DNA from: Actinomycetes bacterium
Lineage (GTDB): Bacteria > Actinomycetota > Acidimicrobiia > Acidimicrobiales > UBA8190
Assembly: GCA_021798135.1 (NCBI GenBank)
Contig: JAJZYI010000168.1
Coordinates: 1 to 7,609, forward strand
Direction: 5' to 3'
DNA: 7,609 nucleotides
The notes under the pieces were generated by a model that saw only the letters and a list, made by a program, of their open reading frames with translations, was not told the origin of the DNA and searched no databases. A program made the position numbers and the translations under genes. How positions within the stretch are numbered: position 1 is the stretch's first letter; every line of letters starts with the position of its first letter. Shown piece after piece: positions 1-6,350 of this stretch.

Positions 1-22
1 CGCCGCCGGCGCGGGCCGGCTG

Positions 23-56
23 CACCGGGCCCGGGCGGAGCCGCCGGGCCCTGGTG
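23..56. terminator. GC-rich hairpin, probable terminator of an upstream gene outside the window
   Basis: The left arm runs from 23 to 38 and the right arm from 41 to 56. CACC pairs with GGTG and GGGCCC pairs with GGGCCC, continuing into CGG/CCG. One G is bulged on the left and one T on the right, giving about 15 base pairs with almost no loop, so the tip would open by a pair or two. No T-run follows. No coding region that I trust lies between here and the left edge, so I infer that this ends a gene lying to the left. Hairpin terminators without a U-tract are commonly proposed in high-GC actinobacteria. A smaller inverted repeat, GCCGGC at 5-10 and 15-20, lies just before it. Confidence 0.4.
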
Positions 57-97
57 GAGGGGCCGGGCGGCCGTCGGAGCGGGTGGCGGGCGCCGGG

Positions 98-103
98 TAC
101 GAT
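98..103 (+). promoter_or_regulatory. Candidate -10 element for the aldolase gene
   Basis: TACGAT in the context GGGTACGATCGG fits the actinobacterial TANNNT -10 pattern. No convincing TTGACA-like -35 lies 16-18 bp upstream. Transcription would start near 110 and leave a leader of roughly 115 bases before the GTG at 227. This also argues against the far-upstream possible start at 83, which would lie before the promoter. The call rests on pattern only. Confidence 0.4.
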
Positions 104-210
104 CGGCGCCGCGGCCGTGCAGCACGGTCGCCCTGCGGATCCCGGCGGTGCACGGAGCCGCCGGGCAGCCGCCCCGGAGCCGGGGCCGCCCCGGCCCGTC
201 AGACGATCGC

Positions 211-218
211 AGAGGAGA
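211..218 (+). promoter_or_regulatory. Ribosome binding site that fixes the aldolase start
   Basis: AGAGGAGA lies 8 bases before the GTG at 227. The next plausible in-frame start, at 83, has no comparable site and would add 48 Arg/Pro/Gly-rich residues that do not look like aldolase sequence. Confidence 0.7.
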
Positions 219-226
219 CCGGACCC

Positions 227-1282
227 GTGACCACCGACATCGCCGCGCTGCTGGGCGACGAGGCAGACGCCCTGCTCGGCCACACCTGCTCGGGCGTTCC
301 CTCCAGCTCGCTCGTCCTGCCCGGACCGGACTTCATCGACCGCGTCTTCCTCGACACCGACCGGCCCGTTCCCGTCGTCCGGAACCTGGCGTCGGTGTTC
401 GGCACCGGGCGCCTCGCCGGCACGGGGTACCTGTCCATCCTCCCCGTCGACCAGGGCATCGAGCACTCGGGCGCGGCCAGCTTCGCCAAGAACCCGGCGT
501 ACTTCGACCCGGCGCACCTCTGCGAGCTGGCCGTGGAGGGCGGCTGCTCCGCCATCGCCACCACCCTGGGTGGGCTCGGGGCGGTCGCACGGCGCTACGC
601 CCACCGCATCCCGTTCATCGTCAAGCTGAACCACAACGACTTCCTGCACTATCCGAACACCTACGACCAGGTGATGTTCGGCTCCGTCCGCCAGGCGGCC
701 GACCTCGGCGCCGTCGGCGTGGGCGCAACCATCTACTTCGGCAGCGAGCAGAGCGACCGCCAGCTCCAGGAGGTGTCCGCCGCCTTCGCCGAGGCGCACC
801 GGCTGGGGCTGTTCACCGTGCTGTGGTGCTACCTGCGCAACCCGGCGTTCAAGACCGCGGACGCCGACTACCACGTCGCCGCCGACCTCACCGGCCAGGC
901 CAACCACATCGGCGTCACGATCGAGGCCGACCTCATCAAGCAGAAGCAGCCGGAGACGAACGGTGGGTACCGGGCGCTGGGATTCGGGAAGACCGACCCC
1001 CTCGTCTACGACGCGCTGACCACCGACCACCCCATCGACCTCACCCGGTGGCAGGTGCTGAACTGCTACGCGGGGCGCATCGGCCTCATCAACTCCGGTG
1101 GCGAGTCCAAGGGTGCCGGCGACCTCGGGCAGGCGGTGCGCACCGCGGTCATCAACAAGCGCGCCGGCGGCACCGGGCTGATCGTCGGGCGCAAGGCGTT
1201 CCAGCGGCCCCTCGCCGAGGGCGTCGAGCTCCTGCACGCCGTGCAGGACGTGTTCCTGGACCCGGCCGTCACCATCGCCTGA
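227..1282 (+). CDS. fbaB: Class I fructose-bisphosphate aldolase (FbaB/DhnA family)
   Basis: This enzyme reversibly cleaves fructose 1,6-bisphosphate to dihydroxyacetone phosphate and glyceraldehyde 3-phosphate through a Lys Schiff base. It is cytosolic and serves glycolysis or gluconeogenesis. With the GTG start at 227 the protein has 351 residues, close to the roughly 350 of E. coli FbaB. Visible family blocks are LPVDQGIEHSG (72-82), IVKLNHND (131-138), DLIKQK with Lys238 and Lys240 (235-240), NSGGES (289-294) and GRKAFQ (321-326). The DLIKQK block is where the family carries the Schiff-base Lys; I favour Lys238 but cannot separate it from Lys240 here. The two Gly-rich blocks are the expected phosphate-binding loops of the TIM barrel. 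The block NGGYRALGFGK after DLIKQK is also typical of the bacterial subgroup. The gene has its own promoter-like -10 and a downstream hairpin, so it is probably monocistronic. A related DhnA-type aldolase (for example a transaldolase-like or LsrF-like one) is less likely given the close match in length and motifs. Confidence 0.93.
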   Translation: MTTDIAALLGDEADALLGHTCSGVPSSSLVLPGPDFIDRVFLDTDRPVPVVRNLASVFGTGRLAGTGYLSILPVDQGIEHSGAASFAKNPAYFDPAHLCELAVEGGCSAIATTLGGLGAVARRYAHRIPFIVKLNHNDFLHYPNTYDQVMFGSVRQAADLGAVGVGATIYFGSEQSDRQLQEVSAAFAEAHRLGLFTVLWCYLRNPAFKTADADYHVAADLTGQANHIGVTIEADLIKQKQPETNGGYRALGFGKTDPLVYDALTTDHPIDLTRWQVLNCYAGRIGLINSGGESKGAGDLGQAVRTAVINKRAGGTGLIVGRKAFQRPLAEGVELLHAVQDVFLDPAVTIA

Positions 1283-1285
1283 GCC

Positions 1286-1324
1286 GGTCGCCGGGCGCAC
1301 CCTGCCGCCGCGCCCCGGCCGACC
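1286..1324 (+). terminator. Hairpin just after the aldolase stop
   Basis: The left arm GGTCGCCGGGCGC (1286-1298) pairs with the right arm GCGCCCCGGCCGACC (1310-1324), with two single G/C bulges and an 11-base loop. It begins 4 bases after the TGA. No T-run follows. I infer an intrinsic-like terminator that separates the aldolase transcript from korA. Confidence 0.45.
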
Positions 1325-1378
1325 GCGGATTGCGTCGATCAGGTTTCGATCCGAGGTCGCTCAGGTGACGGTCAGGCA

Positions 1379-1391
1379 CGAGCTAAGCTCG
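1379..1391 (+). promoter_or_regulatory. Candidate korA promoter: -10 TAAGCT inside a 13-bp palindrome
   Basis: TAAGCT at 1384-1389 fits TANNNT. It lies inside a perfect palindrome, CGAGCT-A-AGCTCG (1379-1391). No good -35 is visible at normal spacing; GTGACG at 1365-1370 is only 13 bp away. Transcription would start near 1396 and give a leader of about 85 bases. The overlap of palindrome and -10 could be an operator or chance. The 198-bp gap at 1283-1480 holds only this and the terminator-like hairpin; TCGATC also occurs twice within it (1336 and 1347). Confidence 0.3.
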
Positions 1392-1470
1392 GTCCCGTTC
1401 CTGCGGGCCCATTCGGCTGTCTCCGACGACGACCAGCGGTGTGGGTCCGGAGACTGCCCGCGTTCGAACC

Positions 1471-1476
1471 GGGAGG
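1471..1476 (+). promoter_or_regulatory. Ribosome binding site that fixes the korA start
   Basis: GGGAGG lies four bases before the GTG at 1481. An in-frame GTG at 1439 would add 14 residues (MWVRRLPAFEPGGP) not expected in the family and has no such site. Confidence 0.6.
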
Positions 1477-1480
1477 ACCC

Positions 1481-3397
1481 GTGTCCACCGTCATCCCCCG
1501 CCAGACCAAGGAGCTCGACCGGGTCGTGGTGCGCTTCGCCGGTGACTCCGGCGACGGCATGCAGCTGACCGGCAGCCAGTTCACGACCGTGAGCTCGCTG
1601 TTCGGCAACGACACCGCGACGCTGCCCGACTTCCCCGCCGAGATCCGTGCGCCCGCCGGCACCCTCGCCGGCGTGTCGGCCTTCCAGGTCCACATCTCCG
1701 ACCACGACATCCTGACGCCCGGGGACGCCCCGAACGTCCTGGTCGCCATGAACCCCGCCGCCTTGCGGGCGAACATCGGCATCATGGCCGCCGGCGGCAC
1801 GGTGATCGTCAACTCCGACGCCTTCGACGAGCGCTCCCTGGACAAGGCGGGCTACGAGGCGAACCCGCTCGGCGACGGCAGCCTGGCGTCGTTCACGGTG
1901 TACGAGGTGCCGATGACCTCCCTGACCATGGAGGTGGGCAAGGAGGTCGGCGTCAAGCCGCGTGACGCCGAGCGGTCGAAGAACTTCTTCGCGCTGGGGC
2001 TCGTGAGCTGGCTGTACAGCCGCCCGGTGGAGCCGACGCTCGACTGGATCGCCAAGCGCTTCGCGGGCCGCGACGACGTGCGCGAGGTGAACGCTCGGGC
2101 CTTCAAGGCGGGCTACCACTTCGGCGAGACCGCGGAGCTGTTCGACTCGAACTACCAGGTGCGCCCGGCGCCTGCCGAGCCGGGGACCTACACCAACGTC
2201 ACCGGCAACACCGCCCTGGCGTGGGGGCTCATCGCCGCGGCACAGCAGGCGAAGCTGCCCCTGTTCCTGGGCTCGTACCCGATCACGCCGGCCTCCGACA
2301 TCCTGCACGAGCTGTCCAAGCACAAGAACTTCGGTGTCCGCACGCTGCAGGCCGAGGACGAGATCGCGGGCATCGGCACGGCCATCGGCGCCGCCTTCGG
2401 CGGGTCGCTCGCCGTCACGACCACGAGCGGGCCGGGTCTCGACCTCAAGTCCGAAGCGCTGGGCCTGGCCGTCAACCTGGAGCTGCCCCTGGTCGTCGTG
2501 GACATCCAGCGCGGCGGACCGTCGACGGGCCTGCCGACCAAGACCGAGCAGTCCGACCTGCTGCACGCCATGTACGGGCGGCACGGCGAGTCCCCCGTGC
2601 CGATCGTCGCTGCCCGCACCCCGTCCGACTGTTTCGGCGCGGCGGTGGAGGCGGCCCGCATCGCGGTGACGTACCGCACGCCGGTGATCCTGCTGTCCGA
2701 CGGCTACCTGGCCAATGGCTCCGAGCCGTGGCACCTGCCCGACCTGGCCGACCTGCCCGCCATCGACGCGGCCTTCGCCACCGAGCCCAACCACACCGAC
2801 GACGAGGGCAACCCGGTGTTCTGGCCCTACGAGCGCGACCCGGAGACGGGCGCCCGCCCGTGGGCCGTGCCCGGCACCCCCGGGCTCGAGCACCGCATCG
2901 GCGGCCTGGAGAAGGCCCACGGCTCCGGAACCGTGTCGTACGACACCATGAACCACGAGCGCATGACCCACGAGCGCGCCGACAAGATCGCCGGCATCGC
3001 CAGGGGCATCGCGCCGGTGGAGGTCGACGACCCGGGCGGCGTCGGCGGCGCGCCGGTGCTCGTGCTCGGCTGGGGGTCGACGTACGGGGCCATCGCCGCC
3101 GGCGTGCGGCGGGTCCGGGCCAGGGGCCTGGCCGTCGCCCACGCCCACCTGGTCCACCTCAACCCGTTCCCGGCCAACCTGGGCGACGTCCTGCGCGCCT
3201 ACCCCACGGTGCTCGTCCCCGAGACGAACCTGGGACAGCTGGCCCGGCTGGTCCGGGCCGAGTACCTGGTCGACGCCCGGCCCGTCTCCAAGGTCCAGGG
3301 CCTCCCCTTCCGGGCGGCGGAGATCGAGGCGGCGGTGCTGCAGGCGCTCGGGACCGACACGAGCGTGCACGGCGACGAGGGGGACGTCGCCAGCTGA
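1481..3397 (+). CDS. korA: 2-oxoglutarate:ferredoxin oxidoreductase, alpha subunit (fused gamma-alpha)
   Basis: With KorB this forms a 2-oxoacid:ferredoxin oxidoreductase: 2-oxoglutarate + CoA + oxidised ferredoxin gives succinyl-CoA + CO2 + reduced ferredoxin, a TCA-cycle step. The 638-residue protein starts at GTG 1481. The N-terminal gamma-type domain (about 15-200) has FAGDSGDGMQ at 19-28. The alpha-type pyrimidine-binding domain (about 225-450) has the signature YPITP at 266-270, the TTTSGPG loop at 313-319 and QRGGPSTGLPT at 343-353. The C-terminal domain has GWGSTYG at 530-536, NPFP at 561-564 and ETNLGQL at 581-587. This gamma-alpha fusion and length match the actinobacterial type (M. 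tuberculosis Rv2455c). KorB follows after 70 bp on the same strand, so they form an operon. The exact 2-oxoacid is inferred from resemblance; pyruvate or branched-chain acids are not ruled out. No in-frame defect is seen. Confidence 0.92.
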   Translation: MSTVIPRQTKELDRVVVRFAGDSGDGMQLTGSQFTTVSSLFGNDTATLPDFPAEIRAPAGTLAGVSAFQVHISDHDILTPGDAPNVLVAMNPAALRANIGIMAAGGTVIVNSDAFDERSLDKAGYEANPLGDGSLASFTVYEVPMTSLTMEVGKEVGVKPRDAERSKNFFALGLVSWLYSRPVEPTLDWIAKRFAGRDDVREVNARAFKAGYHFGETAELFDSNYQVRPAPAEPGTYTNVTGNTALAWGLIAAAQQAKLPLFLGSYPITPASDILHELSKHKNFGVRTLQAEDEIAGIGTAIGAAFGGSLAVTTTSGPGLDLKSEALGLAVNLELPLVVVDIQRGGPSTGLPTKTEQSDLLHAMYGRHGESPVPIVAARTPSDCFGAAVEAARIAVTYRTPVILLSDGYLANGSEPWHLPDLADLPAIDAAFATEPNHTDDEGNPVFWPYERDPETGARPWAVPGTPGLEHRIGGLEKAHGSGTVSYDTMNHERMTHERADKIAGIARGIAPVEVDDPGGVGGAPVLVLGWGSTYGAIAAGVRRVRARGLAVAHAHLVHLNPFPANLGDVLRAYPTVLVPETNLGQLARLVRAEYLVDARPVSKVQGLPFRAAEIEAAVLQALGTDTSVHGDEGDVAS

Positions 3398-3402
3398 CCG
3401 CT

Positions 3403-3426
3403 GGCCGGGCCCCGACCGGGCCGGCC
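3403..3426 (+). terminator. Intercistronic hairpin between korA and korB
   Basis: GGCCGGGCCC (3403-3412) pairs with GGGCCGGCC (3418-3426), with one bulged G and a 5-base loop. It starts 5 bases after the korA stop. Because korB must be co-expressed with korA, this is more likely an attenuating, processing or mRNA-stabilising hairpin than a full terminator. Two copies of GACGAGACGA follow, at 3429-3438 and 3444-3453; the second runs into the korB ribosome binding site. Confidence 0.3.
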
Positions 3427-3467
3427 CCGACGAGACGACGAACGACGAGACGAGGAGCACGACAGCG

Positions 3468-4490
3468 ATGACCGACGTGGCGGTCCCCATCACCACCCGC
3501 AAGGACTGGGCATCGGACCAGGAGGTCCGCTGGTGCCCGGGCTGCGGCGACTACTCGATCCTGGCCGCCATCCAGATGCTGCTGCCCGAGCTCGGGGTTC
3601 GGCGTGAGAACACCGTGTTCGTGTCGGGCATCGGCTGTGCTGCCCGGTTCCCGTACTACATGAACACGTACGGCATGCACTCCATCCACGGGCGGGCGCC
3701 GGCGATCGCCACGGGGCTCGCCGTGACCCGGCCCGACCTCGACGTCTGGGTGGTGTCGGGCGACGGCGACGCGCTGTCCATCGGCGGCAACCACCTGATC
3801 CACGCCCTGCGCCGCAACGTGAACATCAAGATCCTGCTGTTCAACAACCAGATCTACGGGCTCACGAAGGGGCAGTACTCGCCGACGTCCGAGCAGGGCA
3901 AGGTGACCAAGTCGACGCCGTTCGGCTCGCTCGAGACGCCCTTCAACCCGATCAGCGTGGCGCTCGGGGCCGAGGCCACCTTCGTCGCCCGCACCCACGA
4001 CATGGACCGCAAGCACATGCAGGAGATGTTCCGCCGGGCGCACGCGCACCGCGGGGCGGCCATCGTCGAGATCTACCAGAACTGCAACGTGTTCAACGAC
4101 GGCGCGTTCAACGCCATCACCGGGCGCGACAACCGGGCCGACATGCTCATCCCGCTCGAGCACGGCCAGCCCATCCGCTTCGGTGCCGACGGCCAGCGGG
4201 GCGTGGCCATGCCCGCCGACGGGCGGCTGCAGCTGGTCGACGTGGCCGAGGTCGGGGAGGACGCCGTGCTCGTCCACGACGAGGCGCGCGACGACCCCGG
4301 TCTGGCGTTCGCCCTGTCGCGGCTGTCGCGGGGCCCGTTCGAGCCGACGCCGATCGGGGTGTTCCGGGACGTGCAGCGGCCCGAGTACGGCGACGGCATG
4401 GCCCGGCAGCTCGTCGACGCGCAGGAGCGCAAGGGCCCGGGCGACCTGGCCTCCCTGCTGGCCTCGGGCGGCACCTGGACGGTCGGCTGA
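3468..4490 (+). CDS. korB: 2-oxoglutarate:ferredoxin oxidoreductase, beta subunit
   Basis: This is the thiamine-diphosphate- and [4Fe-4S]-carrying subunit of the KorAB complex; it decarboxylates the 2-oxoacid and passes electrons to ferredoxin. It has 340 residues from ATG 3468, with GAGGAG at 3452-3457 as ribosome binding site, 10 bases upstream. The thiamine-diphosphate motif is GDG (98-100), then 25 residues, then NN (126-127). Cys23 and Cys26 (WCPGC), Cys57 (GIGC) and Cys206 (NC) have the spacing of the four cluster ligands known in archaeal two-subunit enzymes. All appear intact, so the subunit looks functional. GIGCAARFPYY (54-64) and GRAPAIATGL (75-84) are typical of the family. The region after about 240 forms the subunit-specific tail. 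No ferredoxin gene lies within the window, so the electron acceptor must be encoded elsewhere. Confidence 0.93.
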   Translation: MTDVAVPITTRKDWASDQEVRWCPGCGDYSILAAIQMLLPELGVRRENTVFVSGIGCAARFPYYMNTYGMHSIHGRAPAIATGLAVTRPDLDVWVVSGDGDALSIGGNHLIHALRRNVNIKILLFNNQIYGLTKGQYSPTSEQGKVTKSTPFGSLETPFNPISVALGAEATFVARTHDMDRKHMQEMFRRAHAHRGAAIVEIYQNCNVFNDGAFNAITGRDNRADMLIPLEHGQPIRFGADGQRGVAMPADGRLQLVDVAEVGEDAVLVHDEARDDPGLAFALSRLSRGPFEPTPIGVFRDVQRPEYGDGMARQLVDAQERKGPGDLASLLASGGTWTVG

Positions 4491-4520
4491 GCCACCGGCG
4501 GCCGCGCCCGGTGCCGCACA

Positions 4521-4541
4521 CGCCGGCGCCTGGCGCCGGTG
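4521..4541. terminator. Compact palindrome between convergent korB and DUF1015 genes
   Basis: Ten positions on each side of T4531 pair (CGCCGGCGCC with GGCGCCGGTG, including one G-T pair), so the tip would open to a 3-base loop. It lies 30 bases after the korB stop and about 50 bases after the stop of the convergent gene. It has no T-run on either side. Being nearly symmetrical, it could serve as a two-way terminator. Confidence 0.4.
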
Positions 4542-4592
4542 CGCAGCGCACGTGCCCGCGGGAGGACTCGCAGGGCGCGCCCGGCCGGCCTG

Positions 4593-5798
4593 TCAGGCGG
4601 GCCCGGCGGGGTCGAACGCCCGATAGACCATGCCGGTGCGCGGCTTGGGCGAGAAGTAGGTGGACTTCGGCGGCATCCGCCGCCGCGACGCCGCCCACTC
4701 GCCGATCGTCCCGACCGGGACCGGGCGCAGCAGGAAGGCGGCGACGGCCGCGCCGGAGGCCACCGCGGCCACGGCGCGGTCGCGGTCCGCCTCGAAGCCG
4801 ACGGTGGCCCCGGCGAGGGTCGCCGTGACCTCGCGGACGGTCGCCGGGTCGAGGTCGGTGCCCGCCGCGGCGACCGTGGCGGCGCTGGCGCGCAACGACC
4901 AGCACCGGTCGGGGGTCACGAGCAGCAGGGAGCCCGGCGGTTCCGGCCCTGGCACCGGGGTCATGGTGAAGCGGCCGGCGGTGGCCTCGGCGACCGCCGC
5001 GGGCAGGACGTCGCCGTGCACGGTGCGGTGGATGGCGCCGACCGTCAGCTCGCCGGGGGACAGCTCCACGACCAGGGCCATGACCCACCCCGCGGGCTCG
5101 GCGTCGGCGCCCGGCGGGACGAGCTGGCGCAGCTCCTGGGCGTGGCGCAACGCGGTGTGGTACCGGTGGTGGCCGTCGGCGACCACCACCGGCGCGGTCT
5201 CGACGACCTCGCAGATGTCGGCGACCTCGGCCGGGTCGTCGACCACCCACAGGTCGTGGACGACGCCGTCGGCCGCCGCCGTGGCGTCCGGAGGCCGGCC
5301 GTCGCGGGAGCGGGCACCCAGGCCGGCGGCGAGCGACAGCCCCCAGATGGGGGACAAATTGGCCCGGCAGGCGCGCAGCAGGGCCAGCCGGTCGGTGGTG
5401 TCCCTGGCGATCGTCTCCTCGTGGGGCAGGACGTCGCCGCCCTCGGGGTCGCACCGCAGCAGGCCGACCACGCCGCTCGTGGTGCGGCCGTCGGCCGCGG
5501 TCATCCGGTAGCGGTAGAGCGACTCGGCAGGGTCGGCGCGCAGCGTGCCGTCGGCCCGCCACGCCGCCAGGCGGGCGGCCGCCGCCGCGTAGCGGTCGAG
5601 GCCGTGGGCAGGGTCCGGCTCGGGCAGCTCCACGTGGACGGCGTTGGCCGGATGGCGCCGTGCCAGCGCGGCGCGCTCCTCGGCGCCGATGACGTCGTAG
5701 GGTGGCGCCACCAGGTCGTCGAGCGGACCCGGTACGCGGTACCGGAGGCCGCGGAAGGGGCGGAAGCCGGGCACCGACCCTGCGTAGCACACCGGCAC
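4593..5798 (-). CDS. DUF1015 family protein, function unknown
   Basis: This is a 401-residue protein from GTG 5798. The start is chosen because GGGAGGG at 5813-5807 lies 8 bases before it; GTG at 5792 and 5774 are weaker alternatives. Family-like blocks are FRGLRY (15-20), APPYDVI (31-37), HPANAVHVELP (49-59), LPHEET (124-129), NLSPIWGL (147-154), ADGHHRYHTA (207-216) and a C-terminal MPPKSTYFSPK block, as expected for DUF1015 (COG4198) at its usual length of about 400. No signal peptide or membrane segment is seen, so it is probably cytosolic. No activity is established to my knowledge. The DGHHR motif resembles the one in ParB/sulfiredoxin-fold proteins, including free-serine kinases, so a kinase-like or nucleotide-using role is a guess. 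It is transcribed away from merR across 54 bp and may be a target of that regulator. Confidence 0.85.
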   Translation of the reverse strand: MPVCYAGSVPGFRPFRGLRYRVPGPLDDLVAPPYDVIGAEERAALARRHPANAVHVELPEPDPAHGLDRYAAAAARLAAWRADGTLRADPAESLYRYRMTAADGRTTSGVVGLLRCDPEGGDVLPHEETIARDTTDRLALLRACRANLSPIWGLSLAAGLGARSRDGRPPDATAAADGVVHDLWVVDDPAEVADICEVVETAPVVVADGHHRYHTALRHAQELRQLVPPGADAEPAGWVMALVVELSPGELTVGAIHRTVHGDVLPAAVAEATAGRFTMTPVPGPEPPGSLLLVTPDRCWSLRASAATVAAAGTDLDPATVREVTATLAGATVGFEADRDRAVAAVASGAAVAAFLLRPVPVGTIGEWAASRRRMPPKSTYFSPKPRTGMVYRAFDPAGPA

Positions 5799-5806
5799 GC
5801 CCTGCG

Positions 5807-5813
5807 CCCTCCC
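5807..5813 (-). promoter_or_regulatory. Ribosome binding site deciding the DUF1015 start
   Basis: GGGAGGG on the minus strand, with 8 bases to GTG 5798. It supports a leadered mRNA for this gene, in contrast to the leaderless-looking merR on the other side of the same gap. I see no clear minus-strand -10 in the 54-bp gap, so its promoter may overlap the start of merR. Confidence 0.6.
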
Positions 5814-5833
5814 GATGGGACAGGGAACCTCAC

Positions 5834-5846
5834 GTTGGCGTAAACT
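5834..5846 (+). promoter_or_regulatory. merR -10 element and overlapping candidate MerR operator
   Basis: TAAACT at 5841-5846 fits TANNNT, with 6 bases to the GTG at 5853, which is where a leaderless transcript would begin. The 12-bp GTTGGCGTAAAC (5834-5845) is partly symmetrical (GTTnnCGnnAAC, 8 of 12 positions). It resembles in outline the ACGTT/ACGTAAA-like sites reported for some MerR regulators of the LiuR type. Autoregulation, and control of the divergent DUF1015 gene, are inferred. No clear -35 is visible. Confidence 0.4.
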
Positions 5847-5852
5847 TCTCGC

Positions 5853-6350
5853 GTGACCACGAGCGAGGAGGACCAGGCCCCGGCGTCGCTGCGGATCGGG
5901 GAGGCGGCCGAGCGAGCGGGGGTCTCGTGCCGGACGCTGCGCTACTACGAGGAGCTCGGCCTGCTCGCACCGTCGCTGCACTCGGCCGGCGGCGCTCGCC
6001 GCTACACCGAGGTCGACCTGGCGCGGCTGGTGCGCATCCGGGAGCTGCAGGAGCTGCTGGGCTTCGACCTCGGCGAGATCGGCGAGATCCTGCAGGGCGA
6101 GGACCAGCTGGCCGACATCCGGAGCCAGTACCAGGCGGCGAGCACGGCCGGGCGGCGCGAGATGCTGGACTGGGCCGTCGGGATCAACGACCGGCTGCGG
6201 ACCCTGGTCCGCACCAAGCAGGAGCGCCTGGCCGGCATGATGGCCGAGCTCGAGGCCAAGGCGCAGCGCTACCGGACGCTCAGCGCCGAGCTCACTGCCG
6301 AGCTCGAGCGCTCGGCCGAGCTGCACCCGGCGGACCCGGTGGCGCGCTGA
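5853..6350 (+). CDS. MerR-family transcriptional regulator
   Basis: This is a 165-residue DNA-binding regulator. The winged helix-turn-helix is at residues 13-51 (LRIGEAAERAGVSCRTLRYYE, with the hallmark TLRYYE at 28-33 and RRY at 49-51), then the second helical pair at 53-80 (DLARLVRIRELQELLGFDLGEI). A Gln/Glu/Arg-rich helix, probably the dimerising coiled coil, covers about 110-155. No metal-binding Cys cluster is present: the only Cys is 26, in the HTH. A metal-sensing MerR is therefore unlikely, and the C-terminal part is too short for a large drug-binding domain. Start GTG 5853 has no ribosome binding site before it, and a -10 sits directly upstream (see that entry), so it is likely leaderless. 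Divergent to DUF1015 and convergent with the MFS gene, which it overlaps by 59 bp. Targets are unknown; these two neighbours are the first candidates. Confidence 0.88.
   Translation: MTTSEEDQAPASLRIGEAAERAGVSCRTLRYYEELGLLAPSLHSAGGARRYTEVDLARLVRIRELQELLGFDLGEIGEILQGEDQLADIRSQYQAASTAGRREMLDWAVGINDRLRTLVRTKQERLAGMMAELEAKAQRYRTLSAELTAELERSAELHPADPVAR

Noticed and set aside
83..226. N-terminal extension of the aldolase from the upstream start at 83
   Set aside because: It encodes an Arg/Pro/Gly-rich stretch not seen in the family, and the 351-residue form from 227 has the normal length and a ribosome binding site.
1361..3502. A 713-residue minus-strand open frame opposite korA
   Set aside because: It is the antisense shadow of korA in GC-rich DNA: Arg/Gly/Val/Asp-rich composition with no recognisable domains, while the plus strand encodes a complete KorA.
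3159..4277. A 372-residue minus-strand open frame opposite korB
   Set aside because: Low-complexity His/Val/Gly/Arg sequence with no family motif; korB on the other strand is complete with all catalytic features.
4539..5843. A 434-residue plus-strand open frame opposite the DUF1015 gene
   Set aside because: Composition is Gly/Arg/Val/Ala shadow-like and the minus strand holds a complete DUF1015 protein with a good ribosome binding site.
5839..5844. Minus-strand TTTACG as a -35 box for the DUF1015 gene
   Set aside because: The -10 at suitable spacing (TCCCAT) is weak and would place the transcript start too close to the ribosome binding site.
5799..6326. N-terminal extension of the DUF1015 frame to 6326
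   Set aside because: It would run antisense through merR, has no family sequence and ignores the ribosome binding site before GTG 5798.
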